Below, piece by piece: positions 36,631-45,170 of a DNA stretch of 64,000 bases. This DNA is from Halomonas socia (GTDB lineage Bacteria; Pseudomonadota; Gammaproteobacteria; Pseudomonadales; Halomonadaceae). Below the pieces are notes generated by a model. That model did not search any database, was not told the DNA's origin, and was given only the letters and a program-made list of their open reading frames with translations. Position 1 is the first letter of the stretch. Every line of letters starts with the position of its first letter. The position numbers were made by a program, and so were the translations under genes. The DNA lies in the NCBI RefSeq assembly GCF_010977575.1, contig NZ_CP048812.1:62001-126000 (forward strand), written 5' to 3'.

Positions 36631-37931
36631 ACACTCGCACGGACCACCTCGTCAACGGTGTCGACCTGTCCATCGACTTCGCCGGGATCAAATCTCCCAA
36701 TCCTTTCTGGCTGGCCTCGGCCCCGCCCACCGACAAGGCCTACAACGTCGAGCGCGCCTATCGCGCGGGCTGGGGCGGCGTGGTCTGGAAGACCCTTGGC
36801 GAGGATCCGCCCGCGGTCAACGTCTCGTCGCGTTACTCGGCACACTTCGGCAAGAACCGTGAGGTGCTAGGCTTCAACAATATCGAGCTGATCACCGACC
36901 GCTCGCTGGAGATCAACCTGCAGGAGATCGCCCGGGTCAAGCGCGATTGGCCGGACCGCGCGCTGATCGTCTCGCTCATGGTGCCCTGCGAGGAAGCGGC
37001 CTGGCGGCACATCCTGCCGCTGGTGGAGGCGACCGGCGCCGATGGCATCGAGCTCAACCTGGGCTGCCCCCACGGCATGCCGGAGCGCGGCATGGGCGCG
37101 GCGGTGGGCCAGAACCCCGACCTGATCGAACAGGTGGCGCGCTGGTGCAAGCAATATTATTCCAAGCCGGTGATCGTCAAGCTGACGCCCAACATCACCG
37201 ATATCCGCGTCGCCGCCCAGGCCGCCCTGCGCGGCGGCGCCGATGCGGTGTCGCTGATCAACACCATCAACTCGATCACCAGCATCGACCTCGACAACAT
37301 GGTGGCCAAGCCCACCGTGGGCCAGCAGAGCACCCACGGCGGCTACTGCGGCAGCGCGGTCAAGCCCATCGCCTTGAACATGGTCGCCGAGATCGCCCGC
37401 GACACCCCTACTCGCCATCTGCCGATCTCGGGGATCGGCGGCATCTCGGACTGGCGCGATGCCGCGGAGTTCGTGGCACTCGGCGCCGGCAGCGTGCAGG
37501 TGTGTACCGCCGCGATGCTGCACGGGTTTCGCATCGTCGAGGAGATGCAGGACGGTCTGTCGCGCTGGATGGCCGAGCAGGGCTATCGCTCGCTCGATGA
37601 CTTCAGCGGCAAGGCGGTGGCCAACACTACCGACTGGAAGCACCTCGACATGAACTTCAAGACCATCGCGCATATCGATCAGGACACGTGCATCTCATGC
37701 GGGCGCTGCTACATCGCCTGCGAGGACACCTCGCACCAGTCGATCGCCCAGCTGATCGACGCCAGCGGGACGCGGCGTTACGAGGTGATCGACGAAGAAT
37801 GCGTGGGCTGCAACCTGTGCCAGATCACCTGCCCGGTGCAGGACTGCATCAACATGGTGCCGCAGGAGACCGGCAAGCCCTATATGAGCTGGAACCAGGA
37901 CCCGCGCAACCCCTTCCGCCAGGCCAGTTGA
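36627..37931 (+). CDS. preA: NAD-dependent dihydropyrimidine dehydrogenase subunit PreA
   Basis: This 434-residue catalytic subunit reduces uracil or thymine at FMN. The TIM-barrel FMN domain (about 1-330) resembles class 1 dihydroorotate dehydrogenase with IKSPNPFWLASAPPT, GIELNLGCPHGMPERGMG and VKLTPNITD; the family active-site Cys lies in GCPHG. The C-terminus carries two [4Fe-4S] motifs, CISCGRCYIAC and CVGCNLCQITC. Translation is coupled to preT. Confidence 0.94.
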   Translation: MNTRTDHLVNGVDLSIDFAGIKSPNPFWLASAPPTDKAYNVERAYRAGWGGVVWKTLGEDPPAVNVSSRYSAHFGKNREVLGFNNIELITDRSLEINLQEIARVKRDWPDRALIVSLMVPCEEAAWRHILPLVEATGADGIELNLGCPHGMPERGMGAAVGQNPDLIEQVARWCKQYYSKPVIVKLTPNITDIRVAAQAALRGGADAVSLINTINSITSIDLDNMVAKPTVGQQSTHGGYCGSAVKPIALNMVAEIARDTPTRHLPISGIGGISDWRDAAEFVALGAGSVQVCTAAMLHGFRIVEEMQDGLSRWMAEQGYRSLDDFSGKAVANTTDWKHLDMNFKTIAHIDQDTCISCGRCYIACEDTSHQSIAQLIDASGTRRYEVIDEECVGCNLCQITCPVQDCINMVPQETGKPYMSWNQDPRNPFRQAS

Positions 37932-37949
37932 GCACTGGCCGATCGCCGC

Positions 37950-37979
37950 GACCGCACTCTCATTCCGGGCAGTGCGGTC
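37950..37979 (+). terminator. hairpin after preA
   Basis: A nine-base perfect stem (GACCGCACT with AGTGCGGTC) and a 12-base loop follow the preA stop. There is no clear T-tract, so termination may be partial. Confidence 0.45.
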
Positions 37980-38042
37980 CCGGCTTCTGCAACGGCATGT
38001 TCCCTGTCGGCAGGGCGACAAGCCCACCGCACCCTGAAAAAA

Positions 38043-38074
38043 TGAGAAAACATCTTATCCGATAGTTTTTCTCA
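38043..38074. promoter_or_regulatory. AT-rich inverted repeat before the binding-protein gene
   Basis: TGAGAAAA (38043-38050) is repeated inverted as TTTTCTCA (38067-38074), enclosing a smaller TATC-C-GATA dyad. It ends 16 bases before the start codon and overlaps any ribosome-proximal promoter. It could be an operator; it does not closely match the Fur consensus. Confidence 0.4.
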
Positions 38075-38090
38075 CGAATCAGGAGCATCC

Positions 38091-38948
38091 ATGACCTCGT
38101 CTCGCCTCTTCGCCGCCGCCGTGCTCTCCCTGAGCAGCGGTATCGCCGCCGCCGCCCCCACCAGCATCGCCACCTTCGATCTCGGCAGCCTGGATAGCCT
38201 CGATGCACTGGGCTTGGGCGAGCATGTCGTCGGCGTCCCCCAGCAGAGCCTGCCCACCTACCTGGCCGACTACGCCGACGCGGCCTATGCCGATATCGGC
38301 GGCCTGCGCTCGCCCGACCTCGAGGCGCTTGGCGAGATCGCCCCGGGGCTGATCCTGATCACCGGGCGGCAGGGCGACTGGCGCGACGAACTCGAAGCGA
38401 TCGCCCCGATCATGGACACCGGCCTGGCCAGCGGTGACTACCTGGCAGCCTTCGACGACAACGTCATGGCGCTCGCCGAGCGGCTGGACGCCGGCCAGAC
38501 AGCGGAACACGCGCTCGCAGAGCTGCATCAGCATATCGACCAGGCTCGCCAGGCGCTGGCCGACGCCCCTGCGGTGCTGGTCGCCACCCACAATCAGGGC
38601 AACTTCACCCTCAATCACCACCCGGTCGTGCATCAGGTGCTGGCCATCGACTCGCCAACCCTGCCGGACAGTGTGGCCAGCGAGACCCGCGGCAACCGCG
38701 TATTCACGCCGCTGTCGACCGAGGCCATTGCCGAGATCGACCCTGCGGTGCTGCTGGTCATCGACCGCAGCGCCGCCATCGGCGATGACGCCATCGACAC
38801 CGCCGCCGTGCAGCAGGCGCTGGCCTCGGCCGGCGCCGACACGCTGCGCATCGAGGTGTTGTCGCCGGCGCTCTGGTATCTCTCGGGTGGCGGGCTGCAG
38901 AGCCTGCGCCTGCAGGTCGATGAGGTGGTCACCGCCCTGCAACCCTGA
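38091..38948 (+). CDS. iron-siderophore-type ABC substrate-binding protein
   Basis: This 285-residue secreted protein has a signal peptide (residues 1-22, IAAAA before PTSIATFDL) and the type III periplasmic-binding fold of FatB/CeuE receptors: DIGGLRSPDLEALGEIAPGLILITGRQ and a C-terminal VLLVIDRSAAIG helix-strand unit. Such proteins bind Fe-catecholate complexes. No permease or ATPase is nearby, so it is an orphan in this window. AGGAG precedes the ATG. It sits between preA and the TetR gene, convergent with the latter with three bases between stops. Its tie to pyrimidine metabolism, if any, is unknown. Confidence 0.8.
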   Translation: MTSSRLFAAAVLSLSSGIAAAAPTSIATFDLGSLDSLDALGLGEHVVGVPQQSLPTYLADYADAAYADIGGLRSPDLEALGEIAPGLILITGRQGDWRDELEAIAPIMDTGLASGDYLAAFDDNVMALAERLDAGQTAEHALAELHQHIDQARQALADAPAVLVATHNQGNFTLNHHPVVHQVLAIDSPTLPDSVASETRGNRVFTPLSTEAIAEIDPAVLLVIDRSAAIGDDAIDTAAVQQALASAGADTLRIEVLSPALWYLSGGGLQSLRLQVDEVVTALQP

Positions 38949-38951
38949 GGC

Positions 38952-39572
38952 CTAGGCCGACAGGCCGATACCGCGCAAGATCACCGACGTCACCGACTGC
39001 ACCGCCCGCTCGAACTGGATATCATCGAGCGGGCGGTCGTCGTTGAGCAGCGCAATCTGGTAATCGAAATCCGCATAGTGCTGGGTCGAGGCCCAGATCA
39101 TGTAAAGCAGGTGCGACGGCTCCACCGGCAGAATCTTGCCGCTCTCGACCCACTCGCGAATCTTGGCCTCCTTGAGCTTGGCCCACTCGTAGAGGTTGTC
39201 GCGCAGGCGCTCCTGAAGCACCGGTGCGCCCTGCATGACCTCGGCTGCCCATACCTTGGAGCCATAGGCGCGATTGCGCGAGTGCTGCATCTTGGCGCGA
39301 ATATAGCTCGACAGGACGATACGTGGGTCGTCGTAGAGCTCGAAGCACAGCGCATCCTGCTTCCAGACCTCGAGCAACCCCAGCAGCACCTCGCGATACA
39401 GCTCCTCCTTGGTCGCGAAGTAGTAGTGCACGTTCGACTTGGGCAGATCAGCCAACTGGGCAATATCGCCCATGGCGGCGCCCGCATACCCCTTCTCGGC
39501 AAAGACCCGCTCGGCGGCGAGCAGGATCTTCTCGACATTGCGGCGACGAATATCGCCCTTCTTCTTGGCCAT
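38952..39572 (-). CDS. rutR: TetR-family regulator, RutR-like
   Basis: This 206-residue regulator has a TetR helix-turn-helix (about residues 12-55, ILLAAERVFAEKGYAGAAMG and LPKSNVHYYFATKEELY) and a C-terminal domain resembling RutR (IASTQHYADFD-like WASTQHYADFDYQIALL). RutR in E. coli senses uracil, which fits a pyrimidine locus. AAGGAGG lies before the ATG at 39572; an in-frame start five codons earlier is less likely. It is the only dedicated regulator near the pyrimidine genes. Confidence 0.82.
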   Translation of the reverse strand: MAKKKGDIRRRNVEKILLAAERVFAEKGYAGAAMGDIAQLADLPKSNVHYYFATKEELYREVLLGLLEVWKQDALCFELYDDPRIVLSSYIRAKMQHSRNRAYGSKVWAAEVMQGAPVLQERLRDNLYEWAKLKEAKIREWVESGKILPVEPSHLLYMIWASTQHYADFDYQIALLNDDRPLDDIQFERAVQSVTSVILRGIGLSA

Positions 39573-39955
39573 CCCGCCTCCTTGCACCCCATCTCACGCT
39601 TAACGCTGGCCACCGCCCGCCGGCGAGGCTCTATCCAGCGTACCATTTTCCACCCCCCGGGCGGCGCAACCACGCCCAAGCCGACGCCTAGCCGCCCCAG
39701 TTTCCTGCACCCCGGCATAGCGGAGCCACCCTGTCATTGCACCAACTTGCACCATGCAGCGCAGCATAGCGCGCACCAAGAACAACCCAATCCATTGAAT
39801 AAAAAGTTAAATACAATAAACGGCAAATTAATTGCTTGGTGAATGACAGATATTGACGTGGACCAGGCTCAGACCGAGTACGAGTGCGTCGACCTGACCT
39901 TCAACGGCGAAGGCCCTGATCGTGAGTTCGACCGTCACTTGACGAGGCTAGTCCC
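39573..39955. other. 383-base divergent spacer between tetR and narK
   Basis: No established gene. It contains two direct repeats of TTGCACCA (39737-39744 and 39747-39754) with a ten-base period, about one helical turn, then an AT-rich block (39785-39840) suitable for a promoter. A short possible reading frame at 39843-39995 is listed separately. Confidence 0.45.
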
Positions 39956-39995
39956 ATGGATATTCGCAACAAGGCCAACAAGATCCGCCTGTTGA
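39843..39995 (+). CDS. possible 50-codon leader ORF overlapping narK start
   Basis: An ATG opens a 50-residue frame (MTDIDVDQAQTEYECVDLTF...) whose first 33 codons use codons typical of this genome. It ends 40 bases inside narK in another frame. A TGA lies directly before its ATG, so it is not the tail of a longer frame. The ribosome site is weak. It may be a translated leader, a gene remnant or chance; I do not recognise it. Confidence 0.25.
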   Translation: MTDIDVDQAQTEYECVDLTFNGEGPDREFDRHLTRLVPWIFATRPTRSAC

Positions 39996-41308
39996 GCTTC
40001 AACACTCCCCAGATGCGGGCCTTCCACTTCTCGTGGTTCGCCTTCCACATTTGCTTCTTTGGCTGGTTCGGTATCGCCCCACTGATGGCGGTGGTCCGTG
40101 AAGACCTCTCGCTGACCCAGACCCAGATCGGCAACACCATCATCGCCTCGGTGGCCATCACCGTGATCGTGCGCCTGCTGATCGGCGTGCTCTGCGACCG
40201 TATCGGCCCGCGCAAGGCCTACTCCGGGCTGCTGATCCTCGGTTCGATTCCGGTAATGGCCATCGGCTTCGCCAACAGCTTCGAAACCTTTCTGCTGGCA
40301 CGCCTGGCCATCGGTGCGATCGGTGCCTCCTTCGTCATCACCCAGTACCACACCACCATGATGTTCGCGCCCAATGTGGTCGGTACCGCCAATGCTACTA
40401 GTGCCGGCTGGGGCAACCTGGGCGGTGGTACCACCCAGATCCTGATGCCGCTGATCTTCTCGGGCCTGCTGATGCTGGGTGTCAGCGAAACGCTCGGCTG
40501 GCGCCTGGCCATGGTGGTGCCCGGCGTGGTGCTGTTCATTACCGGTATCTGCTACTACCGCTTCACCCAGGATGCGCCCAACGGCAACTTCGAGGACTTG
40601 CGCGCCCGGGGCGAACTACCCCAGGCCGACGGCGACAGTGGTGCCGGCCAGACCTTCCTGGCGGCCGCCAAGGACATCCGCGTCTGGGCACTGTTCGTGG
40701 TCTACGCCATCTGCTTCGGCGTCGAGTTGACCATCAACAACATTGCCGCCATCTACTTCTTCGATAACTTCAACCTGACCCTGGCCACCGCCGGCCTGAT
40801 TGCCGGGCTGTTCGGCTTGATGAATGTCTTCGCCCGCACCATGGGCGGGATCTTTTCCGACCTCTTCGCACGCAACGGTGGCCTCAAGGGCCGTGTTCGC
40901 TGGCTGTTCATCGCCCTGGTGTGCGAAGGCATCGCCCTGGTGGCCTTCTCGCAGATGCACGTGCTCTCCTACGCCATCGGCATCATGCTGGTGTTCAGCC
41001 TGTTCGTGCAGATGGCCGAGGGCGCGACCTACGGCGTGGTCCCCTTCATCAACAAGCGCGCGCTGGGCGCCGTGGCCGGGATCGTCGGTGCCGGCGGCAA
41101 CGTCGGCGCCGTGGCAGCGGCCTTCCTGTTCCGCTCGGAAGCCATCACCTATCAGCAGGGGCTGTTCTACCTCGGGCTGATCGTGCTGGTGCTGGCCTCC
41201 TGCGCCCTGCTGGTGCGCTTCTCGCCGGAGACCGAAGCCGAAGAGGCCGACGCCTACCAGGATGCCGTGGGCGAAAACACCGGTGCCGGAGCCCTGTCGC
41301 TGCGCTGA
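39956..41308 (+). CDS. narK: NarK/NasA-type nitrate/nitrite MFS transporter
   Basis: This 450-residue carrier has 12 predicted helices and the nitrate/nitrite porter (NNP) signatures GWGNLGGGTTQ in helix 5 and GIVGAGGNVGAVAAAF in helix 11, which line the nitrate path. Arg residues in helices 2 and 8 that bind the anion appear to be present (VRLLIGVLCDRIGPRKAY; ARTMGGIFSDLFAR). GAGG precedes the ATG. The gene starts a nitrate uptake cluster with nasR and nrtABD. With a reduction locus at 57814-64000 lacking respiratory nitrate reductase genes, assimilatory import is likely. Confidence 0.9.
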   Translation: MDIRNKANKIRLLSFNTPQMRAFHFSWFAFHICFFGWFGIAPLMAVVREDLSLTQTQIGNTIIASVAITVIVRLLIGVLCDRIGPRKAYSGLLILGSIPVMAIGFANSFETFLLARLAIGAIGASFVITQYHTTMMFAPNVVGTANATSAGWGNLGGGTTQILMPLIFSGLLMLGVSETLGWRLAMVVPGVVLFITGICYYRFTQDAPNGNFEDLRARGELPQADGDSGAGQTFLAAAKDIRVWALFVVYAICFGVELTINNIAAIYFFDNFNLTLATAGLIAGLFGLMNVFARTMGGIFSDLFARNGGLKGRVRWLFIALVCEGIALVAFSQMHVLSYAIGIMLVFSLFVQMAEGATYGVVPFINKRALGAVAGIVGAGGNVGAVAAAFLFRSEAITYQQGLFYLGLIVLVLASCALLVRFSPETEAEEADAYQDAVGENTGAGALSLR

Positions 41309-41334
41309 GCCCCACCGATAGCAACCGACAAGCC

Positions 41335-41361
41335 AGCCGCCGCCTGCTCAGGGCGGCGGCT
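41335..41361 (+). terminator. GC-rich hairpin between narK and nasR
   Basis: A ten-base perfect stem (AGCCGCCGCC with GGCGGCGGCT) with a seven-base loop lies 26 bases after the narK stop. No T-tract follows; it may reduce read-through or protect the mRNA end. Confidence 0.45.
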
Positions 41362-41402
41362 GACGTGACGATGAACGGCATATTCCACAGGAGATCTCGT
41401 CC

Positions 41403-42674
41403 ATGAACCCTGCCCACCGTCTGCTGCAGGCCGCCAAGCGTAGCGAGATCGACACCCTTCAGCACCTTGCCACCACCTGCGAACTGGTCGGCGATATCAG
41501 CCGCTTCATCCATGCCCTGCAGAAAGAGCGCGGCGCTTCGAATGTCTTTCTCGCCTCCCATGCCCAGCGCTTCGCCAGCCGCCGCCTGGAGCGCGTTGCT
41601 GACAGCCTCACCCGCGAACAGGCCATTCGCGAGCGCCTCGACCACCTCCCGCAATACGCCGCGAGCAATGCTCGCCTGCTCAAGCGCATCGCCTGTGTAT
41701 GGGTCGCCCTCGACGACCTTGCCGGCCTGCGCCGCAACATCGAGACGCTGGCGATCAGCGCCGATGCCGCCACTCGCACCTACAACCGGCTGATCGGGGG
41801 GCTGCTAGCCGTGGTCTTCGATGCCGCCGACACCGCCGACGACCCCGACGTGACCCGCTCGCTGGTGGCCATCTTCCACTTCATGCAGGGCAAGGAGCTG
41901 GCAGGCCAGGAGCGCGCCTGCGGGGCCATCGGATTTACCGCCGGCGAGTTCGACGCCCCTCACCGCCAGCTACTGCTGCAACTGATCGACGCCCAGCAGC
42001 GCTGCTTCGATACCTTTAGCGAATTTGCCAGCAACGCCGCCCGCGAGTATTGGCAGCAGCAGCTGTCGCTGCGTACCCAGGACGGCATCCAGCAGCTGCG
42101 CGAGCGCGCCTGTACCGACGCTGCGCAGCTGCTGGACCGCGGCCTGGGCGAGACCTGGTACGAGCTGACTACCGCGCGAATCGATGCCATGCAGCAGGTC
42201 GAAGCGCAGCTGGCGGCCGAGCTCTCGCAGCTCTGCCATCGCAAGATCGAGCAGGCCCAGGCCGACATACACGACCAGCAGCAGTTGGACGCCTCGCTGC
42301 AGGATGCGATCGAACACTGCTCGACCTGCGAACAGCTGGCCGACCTTTTCCCACAGGAGGCCACCCACGAGCTCGGCCAATTGACCGCCGATGCCGTGGA
42401 ATCGAGACTCAACCGGGCCCTGATCGACCTGATGCAATCCCAGAATGCGCGACTGCAACATATCAGCGATGAGCTGGAAAATACCCGCAAGACGCTTCGC
42501 GAACGCAAGCTGATCGACCGTGCCAAGGGCATGATCATGGAGCATCAGCAGATGAGTGAGGAGGAGGCGTATCGTTTCATGCGCAAGGCCTCCATGGATC
42601 AGAGTAAGAGCATGGCAGAGATGGCCACGACTATCATCGATCTGGCCGATATTCTGCATAAGCGCCAGGTGTGA
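41403..42674 (+). CDS. nasR: nitrate-responsive antiterminator NasR (NIT + ANTAR domains)
   Basis: This 423-residue RNA-binding regulator has an N-terminal nitrate/nitrite-sensing NIT domain (about residues 35-290, FIHALQKERGASNVFLAS and MQGKELAGQERACGAIGF) and a C-terminal ANTAR domain (about 355-415, LRERKLIDRAKGMIMEHQQMS then EEAYRFMRKASMDQS). In Klebsiella, nitrate-bound NasR binds a leader hairpin and prevents termination before nasF. Here a matching leader lies directly downstream, before nrtA, and another before the nitrite channel at 60392. AGGAGAT precedes the ATG. Confidence 0.94.
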   Translation: MNPAHRLLQAAKRSEIDTLQHLATTCELVGDISRFIHALQKERGASNVFLASHAQRFASRRLERVADSLTREQAIRERLDHLPQYAASNARLLKRIACVWVALDDLAGLRRNIETLAISADAATRTYNRLIGGLLAVVFDAADTADDPDVTRSLVAIFHFMQGKELAGQERACGAIGFTAGEFDAPHRQLLLQLIDAQQRCFDTFSEFASNAAREYWQQQLSLRTQDGIQQLRERACTDAAQLLDRGLGETWYELTTARIDAMQQVEAQLAAELSQLCHRKIEQAQADIHDQQQLDASLQDAIEHCSTCEQLADLFPQEATHELGQLTADAVESRLNRALIDLMQSQNARLQHISDELENTRKTLRERKLIDRAKGMIMEHQQMSEEEAYRFMRKASMDQSKSMAEMATTIIDLADILHKRQV

Positions 42675-42830
42675 GCCCGCCTATGGTGCGTCGCATCATG
42701 GATGCGCACCAAGACAACGCCAAGCGAGATATCACCGTTCACAGGCTGCTATACGCAAGTCCTTGTTGGCGAAAGAAACAGCACCATTACAGGTAAAAAT
42801 GGCACCCTAACTGCAACGGTATTGGCGTAC

Positions 42831-42852
42831 GCTGAGTCAACGACGGTTCAGC
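42831..42852 (+). promoter_or_regulatory. ANTAR recognition hairpin, hexaloop AACGAC
   Basis: GCTGAGTC pairs with GGTTCAGC (two G-U pairs) around AACGAC. A1 and G4 fit the ANTAR loop rule. The site lies 26 bases before the terminator. Confidence 0.7.
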
Positions 42853-42877
42853 TCCCAGGCAGTTCTCAATACCGGAC

Positions 42878-42940
42878 AACGGCGTCTGATAAGAGTCCCC
42901 CAGTGAGTGGGGGCTTACATCAGGCGCCGTTTCTTTGTTT
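42878..42940 (+). terminator. leader terminator before nrtA
   Basis: The outer stem AACGGCGTCTGAT (42878-42890) pairs with ATCAGGCGCCGTT (42919-42931), with one mismatch; an inner CCCCC/GGGGG stem tops it. TTTCTTTGTTT follows. It ends about 12 bases before the nrtA start codon, a typical attenuator position. Confidence 0.88.
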
Positions 42941-42951
42941 GGAGCCATCAC

Positions 42952-44256
42952 ATGAACAACAACAGATTCAAGGGTTACTCCCCTCAGCGTCGTCGCTTCC
43001 TGAAAAACTCCGCCACTCTGGTCGGCGGTTCGGCGCTACTCAGCAGCCTGCCGGTGAGCTGGGCCTTTGCCGACGGCCAGCCGGAAACCACCGCGGCCAA
43101 GCTCGGCTTCATCGCCTTGACCGATGCCGCACCGCTGTTCGTCGCCGACGAGAAGGGCTTCTTTGCCAAGCACGGCATGACCGATGTCGAGGTGCTCAAG
43201 CAGTCCTCCTGGGGCACCACCCGCGACAACCTGGTGCTCGGCTCCCAGCGCAACGGCATCGACGGGGCGCATATCCTCACCCCGATGCCCTACCTGATCA
43301 GCGCCGGCGCGGTGACGCCCAACAACCAGCCGGTGCCGATGAGCATCCTGGCGCGCCTCAACCTCAACGGCCAGTGCATCTCGGTGGGCCGCGACTATGC
43401 CGATCTCGAGGTGCAGCTGGATACCCGCGAATTCGGCCAGACACTGGCCGAAAAACGCGCCGGTGGCGACGAGGCCAGTGCCGCCATGACCTTCCCCGGC
43501 GGCACCCACGACATGTGGATTCGCTACTGGATGGCCGCAGGAGGCATCGACCCCAATCGTGACGTCTCGACCATCACCATTCCGCCTGCGCAGATGGTCG
43601 CCAACATGCGCGTAGGCAGCATGGATACTTTCTGTGTCTGCGAGCCCTGGAACCACCAACTGGTCAACCAGGGGATCGGTTATACCGCCAATACCACCGG
43701 CGAACTGTGGAACGACCACCCGGAAAAAGCCTTCGCCATGCGCAGTGACTATGTGGAGGAAAACCCCAACGCCACTCAGGCACTGTTGATGGCCATCATG
43801 GAAGCACAGATGTGGTGCGAGGATCCGGCCAACCACGAAGAGATGGCACAGATCTGCTCACGTCGTCGCTGGATTCACGCACCCTATGACGATCTTATCG
43901 ACCGTATCCAGGGTAATTTCGACTATGGCACTGGACGCGTTATCGAGAACCATCCACAGATGATGCGCTACTGGGATCATCACGCGTCTTATCCCTTCAA
44001 GAGCCACGACCTGTGGTTCTTGACCGAGAACAAGCGCTGGGGCTACCTGCCCATGGATCTCGACAGCGCCGCCCTGATCGAGCGGGTCAATCGCGAGGAC
44101 CTTTGGCGCCAGGCAGCCGACCGCCTCGGCGTGGCATCAGCCGACATTCCCGACTCGACCTCGCGCGGCATCGAGACCTTCTTCGATGGCAAGACATTCG
44201 ATCCCGAGGATCCCCAGGCCTATCTCGACAGCCTCGAGATCAAGCGCCTGGCCTGA
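42952..44256 (+). CDS. nrtA: nitrate ABC transporter substrate-binding protein NrtA/NasF
   Basis: This 434-residue receptor binds nitrate (or nitrite) outside the inner membrane. A twin-arginine-like signal (RRRFLKNSATLVGGSALL, residues 13-30) precedes an AFA cleavage region. The mature part has NrtA hallmarks: LGFIALTDAAPLFVADEKGFF, GTTRDNLVLG, GGIDPNRDV and FCVCEPWNHQLV. GGAG lies before the ATG; an earlier in-frame GTG at 42907 falls inside the terminator and is rejected. Expression should depend on NasR antitermination. Confidence 0.93.
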   Translation: MNNNRFKGYSPQRRRFLKNSATLVGGSALLSSLPVSWAFADGQPETTAAKLGFIALTDAAPLFVADEKGFFAKHGMTDVEVLKQSSWGTTRDNLVLGSQRNGIDGAHILTPMPYLISAGAVTPNNQPVPMSILARLNLNGQCISVGRDYADLEVQLDTREFGQTLAEKRAGGDEASAAMTFPGGTHDMWIRYWMAAGGIDPNRDVSTITIPPAQMVANMRVGSMDTFCVCEPWNHQLVNQGIGYTANTTGELWNDHPEKAFAMRSDYVEENPNATQALLMAIMEAQMWCEDPANHEEMAQICSRRRWIHAPYDDLIDRIQGNFDYGTGRVIENHPQMMRYWDHHASYPFKSHDLWFLTENKRWGYLPMDLDSAALIERVNREDLWRQAADRLGVASADIPDSTSRGIETFFDGKTFDPEDPQAYLDSLEIKRLA

Positions 44257-44303
44257 GCCATATGCTTGACCTACCACTGATACACTGACATGGGAGAATC
44301 GCC

Positions 44304-45158
44304 ATGAGCGTTTCATCCAGCGCTGACAGCACCGGCCAGCCTCTATTGGGCGGGTGGTCAGCCAACCTTCAGAAGCTTCGCGATAGCCTGATACACAATG
44401 TCCTGCCGCCGGTGATCATCCTCGCCGTGCTCGGGGCCATCTGGGAGATCCTCTGCTCGTCGCCGGGGGCGGCACTGCCGCCCCCTTCCCAGGTGGTGAC
44501 CGACACCTGGGAGCTGATCATCGACCCCTTCTATGACTATGGCGGCAACGACAAGGGCATGGGTTGGCAGATTCTCGCCAGCCTCGAGCGCGTCGCCTAC
44601 GGCTACTCGTTGGCCGTGGTGGCCGGCATCAGTCTCGGCGTACTGGTCGGCCAGTCCACCTGGGCCATGCGTGGACTCGACCCGGTGTTCCAGGTGCTGC
44701 GCACCGTGCCACCGCTGGCCTGGCTGCCGATCTCGCTCGCCGGCTTCCAGGACAGCACCCCCTCGGCGATCTTCGTGATCTTCATCACCGCCATCTGGCC
44801 GATCATCATCAACACCTCGGTCGGCGTGCGTAACATTCCCGAGGATTACCGCAACGTGGCGCGGGTACTGCGCCTCAACGGCCTGGAGTATTTCACCCGC
44901 ATCATGCTGCCGGCCGCCGCACCCTATATCTTCTCCGGGCTGCGCATCGGCGTGGGGCTCTCGTGGCTGGCCATCGTCGCCGCCGAGATGCTGATCGGCG
45001 GGGTGGGCATCGGTTTCTTCATCTGGGATGCCTGGAACGCCTCGATGATCAGCGACATCGTGCTGGCGCTGATCTACGTCGGCATCGTCGGCTTCTTCCT
45101 CGACCGCATGGTCGCCTATATCGGCAACCGCGTCACCCGCGGCACCGCCAAGGGCTAA
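44304..45158 (+). CDS. nrtB: nitrate ABC transporter permease NrtB/NasE
   Basis: This 284-residue permease has six hydrophobic segments and the EAA-like loop EDYRNVARVLRLNGLEYFTRIMLPAA. Segments RTVPPLAWLPISLAGF and LSWLAIVAAEMLIGGVGIGFFIWDAWN are typical of nitrate/taurine-type permeases. GGGAGAA precedes the ATG. It follows nrtA after 47 bases. Confidence 0.92.
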   Translation: MSVSSSADSTGQPLLGGWSANLQKLRDSLIHNVLPPVIILAVLGAIWEILCSSPGAALPPPSQVVTDTWELIIDPFYDYGGNDKGMGWQILASLERVAYGYSLAVVAGISLGVLVGQSTWAMRGLDPVFQVLRTVPPLAWLPISLAGFQDSTPSAIFVIFITAIWPIIINTSVGVRNIPEDYRNVARVLRLNGLEYFTRIMLPAAAPYIFSGLRIGVGLSWLAIVAAEMLIGGVGIGFFIWDAWNASMISDIVLALIYVGIVGFFLDRMVAYIGNRVTRGTAKG

Positions 45159-45170
45159 CGGAGACCTCCC

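Larger units (their letters stand above)
42675..42951 (+). ncRNA. NasR-type antitermination leader of nrtABD
   Basis: This 277-base untranslated region contains, in order: a hairpin directly after nasR (GGTGC/GCACC and GCATC/GATGC arms, 42685-42710); TTGGC with a GC 11 bases later (42766-42782), a loose sigma-54-like match; TACAGGT (42788-42794); a hairpin with an eight-base stem and hexaloop AACGAC (42831-42852); and an intrinsic terminator (42878-42940). ANTAR proteins recognise hexaloops with A at position 1 and G at position 4, as here. A second recognition hairpin was not resolved by eye. Confidence 0.8.

Noticed and set aside
39731-39760. Sigma-54 promoter before narK from the TTGCAC/TTGCA repeats
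   Set aside because: It lacks the GG at -24 and has the wrong spacing; better described as direct repeats.
42907-42951. GTG start at 42907 for nrtA
   Set aside because: It falls inside the leader terminator, and the twin-arginine-like signal begins properly at 42952.
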